This document shows, piece after piece, positions 15,207 through 21,209 of a stretch of DNA of 21,209 bases. The stretch's first letter is position 1. Every line of letters starts with the position of its first letter. Source of the stretch: CAYPQL01 sp964412905 (GTDB lineage Bacteria > Patescibacteriota > Minisyncoccia > JAHIHE01 > JAGLIN01); contig CAYPQL010000026.1 of the NCBI GenBank assembly GCA_964412905.1, forward strand, positions 1-21,209, written 5' to 3'. Below the pieces are notes generated by a model. The model was not told the DNA's origin. It searched no databases and saw nothing but the letters and a program-made list of their open reading frames with translations. Position numbers and translations under genes: made by a program.

Positions 15207-15333
15207 GAATTACAAAACAACATATTTGTCATTTCGAGCGTGTCGCGAGAAATCTAAAAATTGTAGAAATATCTAAAGATTATAGATTTCTCGCCTACGG
15301 TTCGAAATAACAAAAGATAGCATTTCGTAATTC
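15207..15333. repeat. MITE-like palindromic element, copy 2
   Basis: This 127-bp element begins GAATTAC (15207-15213) and ends GTAATTC (15327-15333). Inside, TTTGTCATTTCGAGCG...GAGAAATCTA faces TAGATTTCTCGC...TTCGAAATAACAAAA. The end ATAGCATTTCGTAATTC (15317-15333) is the exact inverse of 14530-14546 in copy 1, so the RNase H gene is bracketed by inverted ends. Confidence 0.75.
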
Positions 15334-15345
15334 AAAGTTACTGAC

Positions 15346-16764
15346 TTATAATTTTTCTTTTATATTTTTCAAGTCCTCAATTTCCGCCGCCGCTTCATCA
15401 ACTCTCTCTTCCCAATTTTCCCTATCTGAATTTATTTGATCAAGCATATCGCTCAGAATATTATCAACCTCATCGTCAAATTTATTATAACTTTGCGAGC
15501 TTTCAACCTGAGACGCGAAAGCGCTTCTTTTTCCCCCAGCTTCAATTTGCTCTCTGACTAAATCTTTTCTCGCCGCGATTTTTTCCGTTGAATCAAGATA
15601 TGATTTTGAATTTTCTTTTTCAACGGCAAAACTCAAGAAACTCCAAGAAATTTTCGCGCAGTCCGCTTTGCCGGATAATTCAATCGGCTCGACTTTGCAA
15701 TTGCCGGATTTTGAAACCGCCGGAATTGTCACATTGGAAAAATTGACGGGAGTTGAATTTTCAAGTTGCGGCATCGGCGAAACGGTAAAATTCAAATCGG
15801 AGTTTATGGCCGGCAGATTTTTTATGTTGTAGCTGTATCCAATCATCATCGCCGCCTTGTTATCGGCGAAAGCCGCGATGGAATTCTCCTGATCCGAATC
15901 CCACGAATATATTTCTTTTTTGGGATTTGAAAATTCCGTATAAAATTCTATGGCTCTTTTCCCCGGAAATCTTTTTTCCGTTCCGTCCGATGTATTAACT
16001 TCTGTCTCTTTGTTTATATCCGTTATCCCGTTATTGTCTATCACCTTCCCTCCTCCTTGCATTATCAAAAGAGATAAAATATCCGAAGCTCGGTTCACAT
16101 TTTTCCCAGTTCCAAGCGCCGCGCCGGATTGAATTATCTCGTCTTTATTATTCAGCGCGGTCAATTTTTTTACATCACTTTTGAATTCCATCCACGATTT
16201 TGGCGGCTCGGCTATTCCCGCTTTTTCAAATAAGTCTTTGTTATAAAACAGAGCGAGGGAGTCAGAAGACAAAGGCAAACTATAAAGCTGATCTTCATAA
16301 ACGACATCCGCCAATGTTTTCGCGTAAAATATATCCGGCAAATCGGCATGATTTATAAAGTCATATTCTTTCGCATACGCTTCGTTGCCTTCCAGCGGCT
16401 CAAGATCGGCGGCGTATTTTTCAAGCCAGTTATTGTTAATCATAAAAATATCAGGGCTGTTATTTTTTTCTTTCGCCTTTTTCAAATCTTCTTGATATGA
16501 GCTGAAATCTTTCTTGGTGTAATTTATGGAAACTTTGACTTTCTGCCCGTTGAAATCATAGGTCTTGCTTTCAAACTTTTTTATAATTTCTTCCCAGTCG
16601 TCGGAATTGTCCCAAAGCCCCCAAAATTCCAGAGTTACTTTTATTGGTTTATCATTTTTTATATACGAATTAGACGCCTTAAAATCAGGATAGGCTTTCA
16701 CTAAAACATATCCCGCGATAGAAAATATAATTATTAAAAATGTAATTATTATCTTTTTTAACAT
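15346..16764 (-). CDS. Extracellular solute-binding protein, family 1 (ABC-type, orphan)
   Basis: The roughly 472-aa protein is membrane-anchored by an N-terminal helix (MLKKIIITFLIIIFSIAGYV) without a lipobox Cys. It then shows the sugar-binding SBP_bac_1 pattern: VTLEFWGLWD, EEIIKKFE, PDIFMINNNWLEKYAADLEPL, YSLPLSSDSLALFYNKDLFEKAGI, and AAMMIGYS. Such proteins normally hand oligosaccharides or polyols to an ABC permease, but no permease or ATPase gene is in this window. The ATG at 16764 is preferred. A TTG at 16800 would add 12 residues ahead of the signal anchor, and neither has a good SD. It could act with a distant transporter or as a surface glycan-binding protein. Confidence 0.85.
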   Translation of the reverse strand: MLKKIIITFLIIIFSIAGYVLVKAYPDFKASNSYIKNDKPIKVTLEFWGLWDNSDDWEEIIKKFESKTYDFNGQKVKVSINYTKKDFSSYQEDLKKAKEKNNSPDIFMINNNWLEKYAADLEPLEGNEAYAKEYDFINHADLPDIFYAKTLADVVYEDQLYSLPLSSDSLALFYNKDLFEKAGIAEPPKSWMEFKSDVKKLTALNNKDEIIQSGAALGTGKNVNRASDILSLLIMQGGGKVIDNNGITDINKETEVNTSDGTEKRFPGKRAIEFYTEFSNPKKEIYSWDSDQENSIAAFADNKAAMMIGYSYNIKNLPAINSDLNFTVSPMPQLENSTPVNFSNVTIPAVSKSGNCKVEPIELSGKADCAKISWSFLSFAVEKENSKSYLDSTEKIAARKDLVREQIEAGGKRSAFASQVESSQSYNKFDDEVDNILSDMLDQINSDRENWEERVDEAAAEIEDLKNIKEKL

Positions 16765-16798
16765 AAATTGTTTAGACAAATTATTTATTTTATTTATC

Positions 16799-16823
16799 AA
16801 CGGATTAACATATTCAATCCGTT
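16799..16823. repeat. Small hairpin between the glycosidase and solute-binding genes
   Basis: AACGGATT (16799-16806) and AATCCGTT (16816-16823) form an 8-bp stem with a 9-nt loop. It lies after the end of the pilin-tailed protein and before the solute-binding gene. No clear T-run follows, so terminator function is doubtful. Confidence 0.45.
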
Positions 16824-16870
16824 AATCCCAAATCCCAAATTACCAATTACTATTTACAAATTACCATCAA

Positions 16871-18514
16871 TCAAACAATCCTCCCCAGCAATGTTACGAT
16901 TGAATACGCTGTCAGGATCAGGATGAGCCCGCCGATGGCGCCGAGGACTATTTTTTTGGAGAGGATGGTTTTTTGTTCGTCTCCGCTTGAGGATATATAC
17001 ATCACTCCGCCTATGATTATTATGAGCATAGCCAAAGAGCCTGCCACTGTCAATATCCATTTCAAAAAGTTTCCGATGATCTGCGGGAAGTCCGAGGCTG
17101 AAACGGATTTCATAAATTCGGCGTTGAGGGGAGCGCTCATGGCGGTGGCGGGATCGGATTTTTCCGATTCATTTGGCGCTTCGTCAAAAGCGGTGACAGC
17201 ATAAATGTGCGTTTCGCCAAAAACCACATCGGTGTCAGTGTAAGAAAGACGGTTTGCGGTTGCGATTTTTTTTCCATCTTTATAAATATTATATCCTGCA
17301 ACCCCCCTGTCATCCGTAGAAGCGCGCCACATTAAGTCAATCGCGGGAACCGTGATTGAGCCCGTGGCGGTCAGTTTTTGGGGAATAGTTGGAGGGGTTA
17401 TATCTGGCGGAGGAGGAGGCAGGGGGCAATCTATGTCTTCAAGATATGTGCATCCGTCCGGGCACTTTTCATCTACACTATCCCCGCAAACTACAGGCGG
17501 CGGAGGGGTGGTTGTTGTGGGAGGATTGGGATCGGTGGCGGAAACGGTTATCGCGGCGGTGGCGCTTAACGAGCCGCTGACAGCGGTAATAGTGGCTGAC
17601 CCTAAGATTTTACCTGTAACTAAGCCGGAAGAATTAACCGTGGCAACAGAGGAATTGGATGAAGTCCAAGTAAAAGTGATGCCTGTCATAGGATTATTGA
17701 ATTGATCTTTGGCAATGGCAGTGAGGGATTGGGTTCCGTTAATTAAAACAGAAGCCGAGGAAGGTGAAACGATTATAGAAGTAAGAATAGGAGTGCCAAA
17801 GGAATAAGATGCCGTGGCTATGGAACTTGATTTGCCGTCTTTGGAAACCATCGCTTTTATGGTAACGACCACGCCTTCCGGCTTATTGAGAGTAAGCGAT
17901 ACGCCTTCCGAGGCGGGCTTGGACGGAGACAATGTAGTGGTGGGATCAGAGCCGTCTTTGGTATAATAAATAGTGGCGCCGGAAACCGAAGAAGAAATTG
18001 TAATTGTTAAATCCTGATTTGGAAGAGAAGTTTTGGAGGAAGGAGAGAAAGTAGGAGCGGAAGGACCGGCAGTTTTACCGATTGGGTTGAATGTTCGCTT
18101 GGTTTTGGGTGGGTTGTTATGGAGATATTCGTATGGTGATTGACCTGTGCGGTAGCCAGATGACAATGGTACATTGTTCACATCACAATAACTCATACCA
18201 AACATATAATTACACCATGATTGCAGCCCGTTTGAAGCATTATTGTCAACATCTTCTATGGGATAAACAATGGTATTACGGAAACCATATGCAAATATAG
18301 CTTCGTTACTTGCGCCATAAGAAGATGCATTGTTGATGTGTTGGAAGAAATGCGGCCCTAAACGCACCGCAGAACCAATTTGAGGTGGGGCTGTGCAGAT
18401 ATATGGTGCGGTCTTTTGACAAGTCGATTGTCGTATGTAACTTATATATGAATGATATATATTTGGAATCGATTGTATCAACACATCCATACTTCCACGT
18501 ATCTGGTCTGGTGT
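16871..18514 (-). CDS. C-terminal part of split glycosidase-like protein: CHB_HEX, Big2, FN3, pilin tail
   Basis: This frame continues that of the upstream 321-aa ORF directly after a TAG. The first internal ATG is at 18490. Numbering from that ATG: residues 1-140 look like the end of the TIM-barrel domain (SNEAIFAYGFRNT). Next come a chitobiase/hexosaminidase C-terminal Ig-like domain (145-231, ATIYYTKDGSDPT), a Big2 domain (235-317), a Pro/Thr-rich linker, and a Cys-rich piece (335-355). An FN3 domain (368-452) and a two-helix pilin module (468-539, with GGVMYISSSGDEQK) complete it. It has no signal peptide of its own and no SD at 18490, so as a separate gene it would hardly be secreted. 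It is best read as the rest of a surface glycosidase. Confidence 0.75.
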   Translation of the reverse strand, partial: TPDQIRGSMDVLIQSIPNIYHSYISYIRQSTCQKTAPYICTAPPQIGSAVRLGPHFFQHINNASSYGASNEAIFAYGFRNTIVYPIEDVDNNASNGLQSWCNYMFGMSYCDVNNVPLSSGYRTGQSPYEYLHNNPPKTKRTFNPIGKTAGPSAPTFSPSSKTSLPNQDLTITISSSVSGATIYYTKDGSDPTTTLSPSKPASEGVSLTLNKPEGVVVTIKAMVSKDGKSSSIATASYSFGTPILTSIIVSPSSASVLINGTQSLTAIAKDQFNNPMTGITFTWTSSNSSVATVNSSGLVTGKILGSATITAVSGSLSATAAITVSATDPNPPTTTTPPPPVVCGDSVDEKCPDGCTYLEDIDCPLPPPPPDITPPTIPQKLTATGSITVPAIDLMWRASTDDRGVAGYNIYKDGKKIATANRLSYTDTDVVFGETHIYAVTAFDEAPNESEKSDPATAMSAPLNAEFMKSVSASDFPQIIGNFLKWILTVAGSLAMLIIIIGGVMYISSSGDEQKTILSKKIVLGAIGGLILILTAYSIVTLLGRIV

Positions 18515-18517
18515 CTA
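18515..18517 (-). other. In-frame amber (TAG) codon splitting one long reading frame
   Basis: The TAG separates two frames that are otherwise continuous from 19480 to 16871 (869 codons). The codon before it is Tyr and those after read TPDQIRGSMDVL. A CAG-to-TAG change would explain it. FtsH and RNase H end in TAG at their expected lengths, so UAG is a working stop here. Confidence 0.9.
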
Positions 18518-19480
18518 ATATACAACACTTTTTTCTGTAGTGTACCTATCAAGGTATCCTTTGTTAGCAAGGTCTGTTATATTCATCCCAGAACCAGCAC
18601 AATCTGAACCAACCATACAAGTTCTATCAAATTTATGTAAATAAAGCATTGCCTCCGTCCAGAAATAGGGATAAGTATAATTTGCTCCCAGTGCTGTAAG
18701 GTTATCGTGCCATTCTTTGAAGAACGCAGTCATGCCTTTTTCCTTTTGCTGAACCATGTGTAATATTTGTAGATTTGTCATGGTTCCAGCAGGAATGTTA
18801 AGTGGATCACCGTATCCATCTTCCATATACCCTTCTCTCCAAGACCACTGTAAATTTGATTCACTATAAAAATTCTGATTATACATACCCGGTTCTTCCC
18901 ACCATATACCATCAAAATCATGATGAGTTACTGCGTAGCGTGCTACATCTATAACTAACTTTCTTGCTTCAGGATAATTAAAATCCAAATATGGATAATT
19001 TGTTTTGCCACTTATAAGCAAATTATTTCCGTATCTGTCTTTGGGTTGATATTCAGACGTAGAACCTCCAAAGAACTGTTTACAACCTGCATCTCCAGTT
19101 CCACCAGTATAAGTTGCAAACATCAATAGTTGTACTGTAATGTTTGCATTATGTGCTTTGGTAATGAATGAATCGAGTTGTGTCGATCCATATCTGTATG
19201 TATATCCAAGGTCTGATATTAATCTCTCTGCTGCCATATCACGAAGAAAAAGACATTTTGGAACCATTAAGTTGATACTATCCACATTCATATATTGTAT
19301 GTCTACAATAGCCTGATTTTGCCATAATGGGTTTTCTAAAGATGCGTCCCATTCTTGAAGATACATTGAACGCCCTATAACATTTTTACTCATATCCGGC
19401 GCGGCGTTTACCGCGCCCATTCCCATAAACATAAATACCATTGCCATTAACCCTATTCTTAAAACTTTTCTTTTAAACAT
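18515..19480 (-). CDS. Secreted TIM-barrel glycoside hydrolase-like protein, N-terminal part
   Basis: The 321-aa frame starts with a signal peptide (MFKRKVLRIGLMAMVFMFMG, cleavage near VNAA at about 27). A TIM-barrel-like region follows: VDIQYMNVDSINLMV, ITVQLLMFATY, YLDFNYPEARKLVIDVARYAV, and FDGIWWEEPG (189-198). The last two resemble strands 3-4 of GHL10-type and alpha-amylase-like glycoside hydrolases (compare 'NP.hPEVR...vDGIhfD'). E195/E196 are candidate acids. The barrel appears incomplete at the TAG, and the missing strands seem to lie in the following frame. Likely role: breakdown or remodelling of surface or environmental polysaccharide; substrate unknown. Codon choice and base composition differ from the GC-richer Ig-domain region downstream, suggesting a domain fusion. 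Confidence 0.7.
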   Translation of the reverse strand: MFKRKVLRIGLMAMVFMFMGMGAVNAAPDMSKNVIGRSMYLQEWDASLENPLWQNQAIVDIQYMNVDSINLMVPKCLFLRDMAAERLISDLGYTYRYGSTQLDSFITKAHNANITVQLLMFATYTGGTGDAGCKQFFGGSTSEYQPKDRYGNNLLISGKTNYPYLDFNYPEARKLVIDVARYAVTHHDFDGIWWEEPGMYNQNFYSESNLQWSWREGYMEDGYGDPLNIPAGTMTNLQILHMVQQKEKGMTAFFKEWHDNLTALGANYTYPYFWTEAMLYLHKFDRTCMVGSDCAGSGMNITDLANKGYLDRYTTEKSVVY

Positions 19481-19496
19481 ATTTTTAAAATGAATT

Positions 19497-19519
19497 ACCT
19501 CGCAGCAAGCTGCCGAGGT
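19497..19519. repeat. CAGCAAGCTG hairpin, copy 1
   Basis: ACCTCG and CGAGGT flank CAGCAAGCTG, giving a GC-rich hairpin in the 5' leader of the glycosidase-like gene, 17 bp before its ATG. The core CGCAGCAAGCTG is shared with copy 2 at 19680. Confidence 0.75.
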
Positions 19520-19677
19520 GTCCAGTGTAGCTTCTACATCATACCCTCGAGCAATGTTGATTGCGAAAAATAAGTTTATTGCTTAAAATTTTTTCTTAAT
19601 CTGTGGTTTTATAATAAAATTCGTATGTGCGTTTATTATCATTTATAATTGTATTATATCATACTATGAGACTGCGA

Positions 19678-19698
19678 CCCCGCAGCAAGCTGACGGGG
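19678..19698. repeat. CAGCAAGCTG hairpin, copy 2
   Basis: CCCCG and CGGGG flank CAGCAAGCTG(A). The outer stem bases differ from copy 1 but pairing is kept, so the fold rather than the exact sequence seems conserved. Confidence 0.75.
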
Positions 19699-19745
19699 AA
19701 TTTATTCGATTAAACTGATTTTACTTACTTATGATACTATCCCTC

Positions 19746-19991
19746 ATTCGCGCGAATGGTAGAATGGCAAAGTTTGTTAATAATTTTTGTCATAAAACAG
19801 GGCATTAAGAAGACATCCGTCTTGATTATTATATTTTTTTATTTCATATCATCTCTAATTCGCGCGAATGGTGGAATGATAAGGTCGTTGAATAATTTTT
19901 GCCATAAAAGTGCGGTTTTGAAAAAATGTCTATATTATTTTGATCCATTTCATTTCATTTTAATCCCATACCATCTCTAATTCGCGCGAAT
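19746..19991. repeat. Three diverged direct-repeat units with ATTCGCGCGAAT palindrome
   Basis: ATTCGCGCGAAT occurs at 19746-19757, 19858-19869 and 19980-19991. Upstream of each is a TATCMCTCTMA-like stretch and downstream a GGNGGAATGG-like stretch. Units 1 and 2 also share AATAATTTTTG(T/C)CATAAAA about 30 bp after the palindrome. Unit spacing is 112 and 122 bp. A fourth palindrome lies after the ArsR-like gene. Confidence 0.85.
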
Positions 19992-20013
19992 AGGCGAATA
20001 AGGAATTATGTTG

Positions 20014-20019
20014 TATAAT
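20014..20019 (+). promoter_or_regulatory. Putative -10 box of the ArsR-like gene
   Basis: TATAAT lies 65 bp before the ATG. The -35 position (about 19991-19996) has no consensus but directly adjoins and overlaps the palindrome at 19980-19991, as expected of an operator. Confidence 0.5.
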
Positions 20020-20084
20020 AAAATTAAAGTTAAATATAGTAGCAGCCAATTTAAAATAAATAATTAAAATAAACAAAAAATTTT

Positions 20085-20360
20085 ATGAAGGATGATAATT
20101 TAAAATATTTAGAAAAAGTTTTAAAAGCTTTCGCGAACAAGCGCCGCTTGCTTATTTTGAAATATCTAAATTCAATCAAAGAAGCGCCGGTAGGCGACAT
20201 TGCCGGCGAAATTAACTTGTCCGTAAAGGCGACTTCAAAACACCTTAATATTTTATCGGCCATTGATATTTTGGAAAAAGACCAAAGAAGCTCCCAAATG
20301 TTTTATCGCGCATCAAGCAATAAAAACCCCATTGTTGAATATTTATTATCTGTTCTCTAA
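20085..20360 (+). CDS. ArsR-family winged-helix transcriptional regulator
   Basis: This 91-aa protein matches ArsR/SmtB size and pattern: an N-terminal helix (LEKVLKAFANKRRLLILKYL) and the helix-turn-helix (PVGDIAGEINLSVKATSKHLNILSAIDIL). A wing follows (LEKDQRSSQMFYRA). It lacks the ELCVCDL Cys motif and other obvious metal ligands, so a metal-sensing role is unlikely. Such members respond to other ligands or act constitutively. No SD is visible. One ATTCGCGCGAAT palindrome overlaps its likely -35 region and another lies 13 bp after its stop, which suggests autoregulation. The EEP-type gene downstream on the same strand is a possible target. Confidence 0.85.
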   Translation: MKDDNLKYLEKVLKAFANKRRLLILKYLNSIKEAPVGDIAGEINLSVKATSKHLNILSAIDILEKDQRSSQMFYRASSNKNPIVEYLLSVL

Positions 20361-20373
20361 TTCCTTATCCCTC

Positions 20374-20385
20374 ATTCGCGCGAAT
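20374..20385. repeat. ATTCGCGCGAAT palindrome, copy 4
   Basis: The palindrome is extended by CCCTC and GGGGG arms to a 10-bp stem with one T-G pair (about 20369-20390). It lies 13 bp after the ArsR-like stop and matches the upstream copies including the GGAATGG tail. Confidence 0.85.
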
Positions 20386-20410
20386 GGGGGAATGGTTTAA
20401 TGAGATTAAG

Positions 20411-20476
20411 CTCTTTGCGGTCTGCCCGCCTCGGAAGCCACGGGGAAATTAACAAAGAGGTTAAAGGCTGGTTTTT
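20411..20476 (+). promoter_or_regulatory. Possible attenuator-like leader structure before the EEP gene
   Basis: CTCTTTG (20411-20417) can pair with CAAAGAG (20453-20459). The latter is also the loop of a competing hairpin made by TTAAC/GTTAA (20449-20464) inside AGCC/GGCT (20436-20469), which is followed by TTTTT (20472-20476). Two exclusive folds, one terminator-like, are the form of an attenuator. It matches no riboswitch I know. It may simply be the arsR terminator. Confidence 0.35.
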
Positions 20477-20493
20477 AAAAATAATATTTAATT

Positions 20494-21209
20494 ATGCGAA
20501 TAAAAATTCTCCAATGGAATATTTGGGGCCAGGAAAAAGTTGAAAATATTTTGAAATTGATAAAAAAGATTGATGCGGATATTTTATGTTTTCAAGAGCT
20601 GATGATTGGCTCTTCTTATAATAACGGTCGGGATGTCGCTAAAATTATTTCTGAAAAAACTGGTCTTGAATATAATTTTGCTTTAGCCCATAAAGCTGAC
20701 GATGGCCGTATTTTAGGCAATGGAATTTTTTCAAAGTTTATGATAATCAAAAACTCTAATTTTTTTATTGCTGATTCCAAAAATTCAAATGACTATTCTT
20801 TTCAAGGCCGCAGTTGCGCGGTTAGCAAAATAAAAATTAGTAATAAAAAAAATATCACAATAGCCACGGCGCATTCATCTTATAATAATAAGTTTATTGA
20901 AAATGAAGCAAAATTAAATGAAATAAAAAGATTGGTGAATTTTTTTAAAAACAACACGAGCAGACTTGTATTTACTGGAGATTTAAATATTGCTCCAAAC
21001 ACTGAATCAATCAGACAAATTGAAAAACACTTGGTTCATTGCGGTCCCGATTATGAAAAACCGACATGGACGACAAAACCATTCTCATATAATGGTTTTG
21101 AAGAAGATAAGCTTAGATGGCGCTTGGATTATGCTTTTGTGACAAAAGATATTAAGATTACTAATTCTAAAATTATGCAAACCTACTACAGCGAGCATTT
21201 GCCGATTTT
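20494..21209 (+). CDS. Endonuclease/exonuclease/phosphatase (EEP) family protein, 3' end outside window
   Basis: The 238 visible residues carry the DNase I-like EEP motifs in order: QWNIWG (Asn9), CFQEL (Glu35, metal ligand), ATAHS (His127), TGDLNIAP (Asp163, Asn165), RWRLDYAF (Asp212) and SEHLPI (His235). These form the active site of metal-dependent phosphodiesterases that act on nucleic acids or phospho-lipids/inositides. No signal peptide is seen, so it is probably cytosolic. The final His motif is at the window edge, so only a few residues should be missing. No SD precedes ATG 20494. The substrate cannot be inferred. The ArsR-like gene upstream may control it. Confidence 0.9.
   Translation, partial: MRIKILQWNIWGQEKVENILKLIKKIDADILCFQELMIGSSYNNGRDVAKIISEKTGLEYNFALAHKADDGRILGNGIFSKFMIIKNSNFFIADSKNSNDYSFQGRSCAVSKIKISNKKNITIATAHSSYNNKFIENEAKLNEIKRLVNFFKNNTSRLVFTGDLNIAPNTESIRQIEKHLVHCGPDYEKPTWTTKPFSYNGFEEDKLRWRLDYAFVTKDIKITNSKIMQTYYSEHLPI

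Larger units (their letters stand above)
19481..20084. other. 604-bp gene-free, repeat-rich region
   Basis: I see no supportable gene here. The region holds two CAGCAAGCTG hairpins, three of the four ATTCGCGCGAAT repeat units, and the probable ArsR promoter. The AT-rich remainder (about 19560-19670) shows no clear structure. Confidence 0.7.

Noticed and set aside
15296..15312. tRNA T-loop-like sequence (GGTTCGAA)
   Set aside because: It is part of a MITE-like element arm. No cloverleaf or acceptor stem can be drawn around it.
17352..17705. 117-aa plus-strand Gly/Val-rich ORF
   Set aside because: It is antisense to the Pro/Thr-rich linker and Big2 region; composition explains it.
18488..18517. 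Frameshift as cause of the split glycosidase
   Set aside because: Both parts are in the same frame, separated only by a TAG; no insertion or deletion is needed.
19746..20385. CRISPR array
   Set aside because: Repeat cores are 12 bp and spaced 112, 122 and 394 bp with related, not unique, intervening sequence. No cas gene is present.

Overview
The window looks like part of a Candidate Phyla Radiation (Patescibacteria, Parcubacteria-like) genome. The sequence is AT-rich, uses short intergenic gaps, and carries several secreted or membrane proteins that end in the two-helix 'T4SS pilin' module typical of that group. All full-length ORFs read with the standard code. FtsH and RNase H end in TAG and the Wzz-like protein ends in TGA, so neither codon appears globally reassigned. 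No rRNA, tRNA, CRISPR array or transposase gene was seen. The taxonomic call is inference from gene style.

Layout. (1) 1-4196, minus strand: FtsH protease, then three membrane/secreted proteins with pilin-like helices (one an Ig-domain fusion, the last cut by the window edge). (2) 4314-9132, minus: a type III restriction-modification operon with the unusual order res then mod. It starts from what looks like a leaderless transcript that first encodes a 25-codon helix-turn-helix-like peptide overlapping the res start by ATGA, and it ends at an intrinsic terminator. (3) 9184-10138, plus: a strong promoter, a roughly 260-nt leader with two mini-ORFs, and a secreted BPSL0067/CHAP-like cysteine hydrolase, closed by a bidirectional terminator. 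(4) 10149-10852, minus: a secreted PsbP-like protein. (5) 11008-14484: envelope polysaccharide genes, namely a GT39/PMT-like membrane glycosyltransferase (plus), a 48-aa orphan ORF (plus), a GT4 glycosyltransferase and a short Wzz-like protein (both minus). (6) 14530-16764, minus: RNase HI between two MITE-like palindromic elements, then an orphan extracellular solute-binding protein. (7) 16871-19480, minus: one long reading frame for a secreted TIM-barrel glycosidase-like protein with CHB_HEX, Big2 and FN3 domains and a pilin-like tail, split by a single in-frame TAG. (8) 19481-21209, plus: a gene-poor repeat field, an ArsR-like regulator bracketed by ATTCGCGCGAAT palindromes, and an endonuclease/exonuclease/phosphatase protein that runs off the end.

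Most genes have recognisable families. The unusual part is the small palindromic and tandem DNA. At least five unrelated palindromic element types are present, including a perfect 50-bp palindrome translated inside a glycosyltransferase gene and an 8-bp tandem array whose last unit supplies the start codon of another. No large novel multi-gene system is obvious. The best leads are the amber-split glycosidase, the in-frame palindrome, the ArsR-linked repeats, and the leader of the secreted hydrolase.
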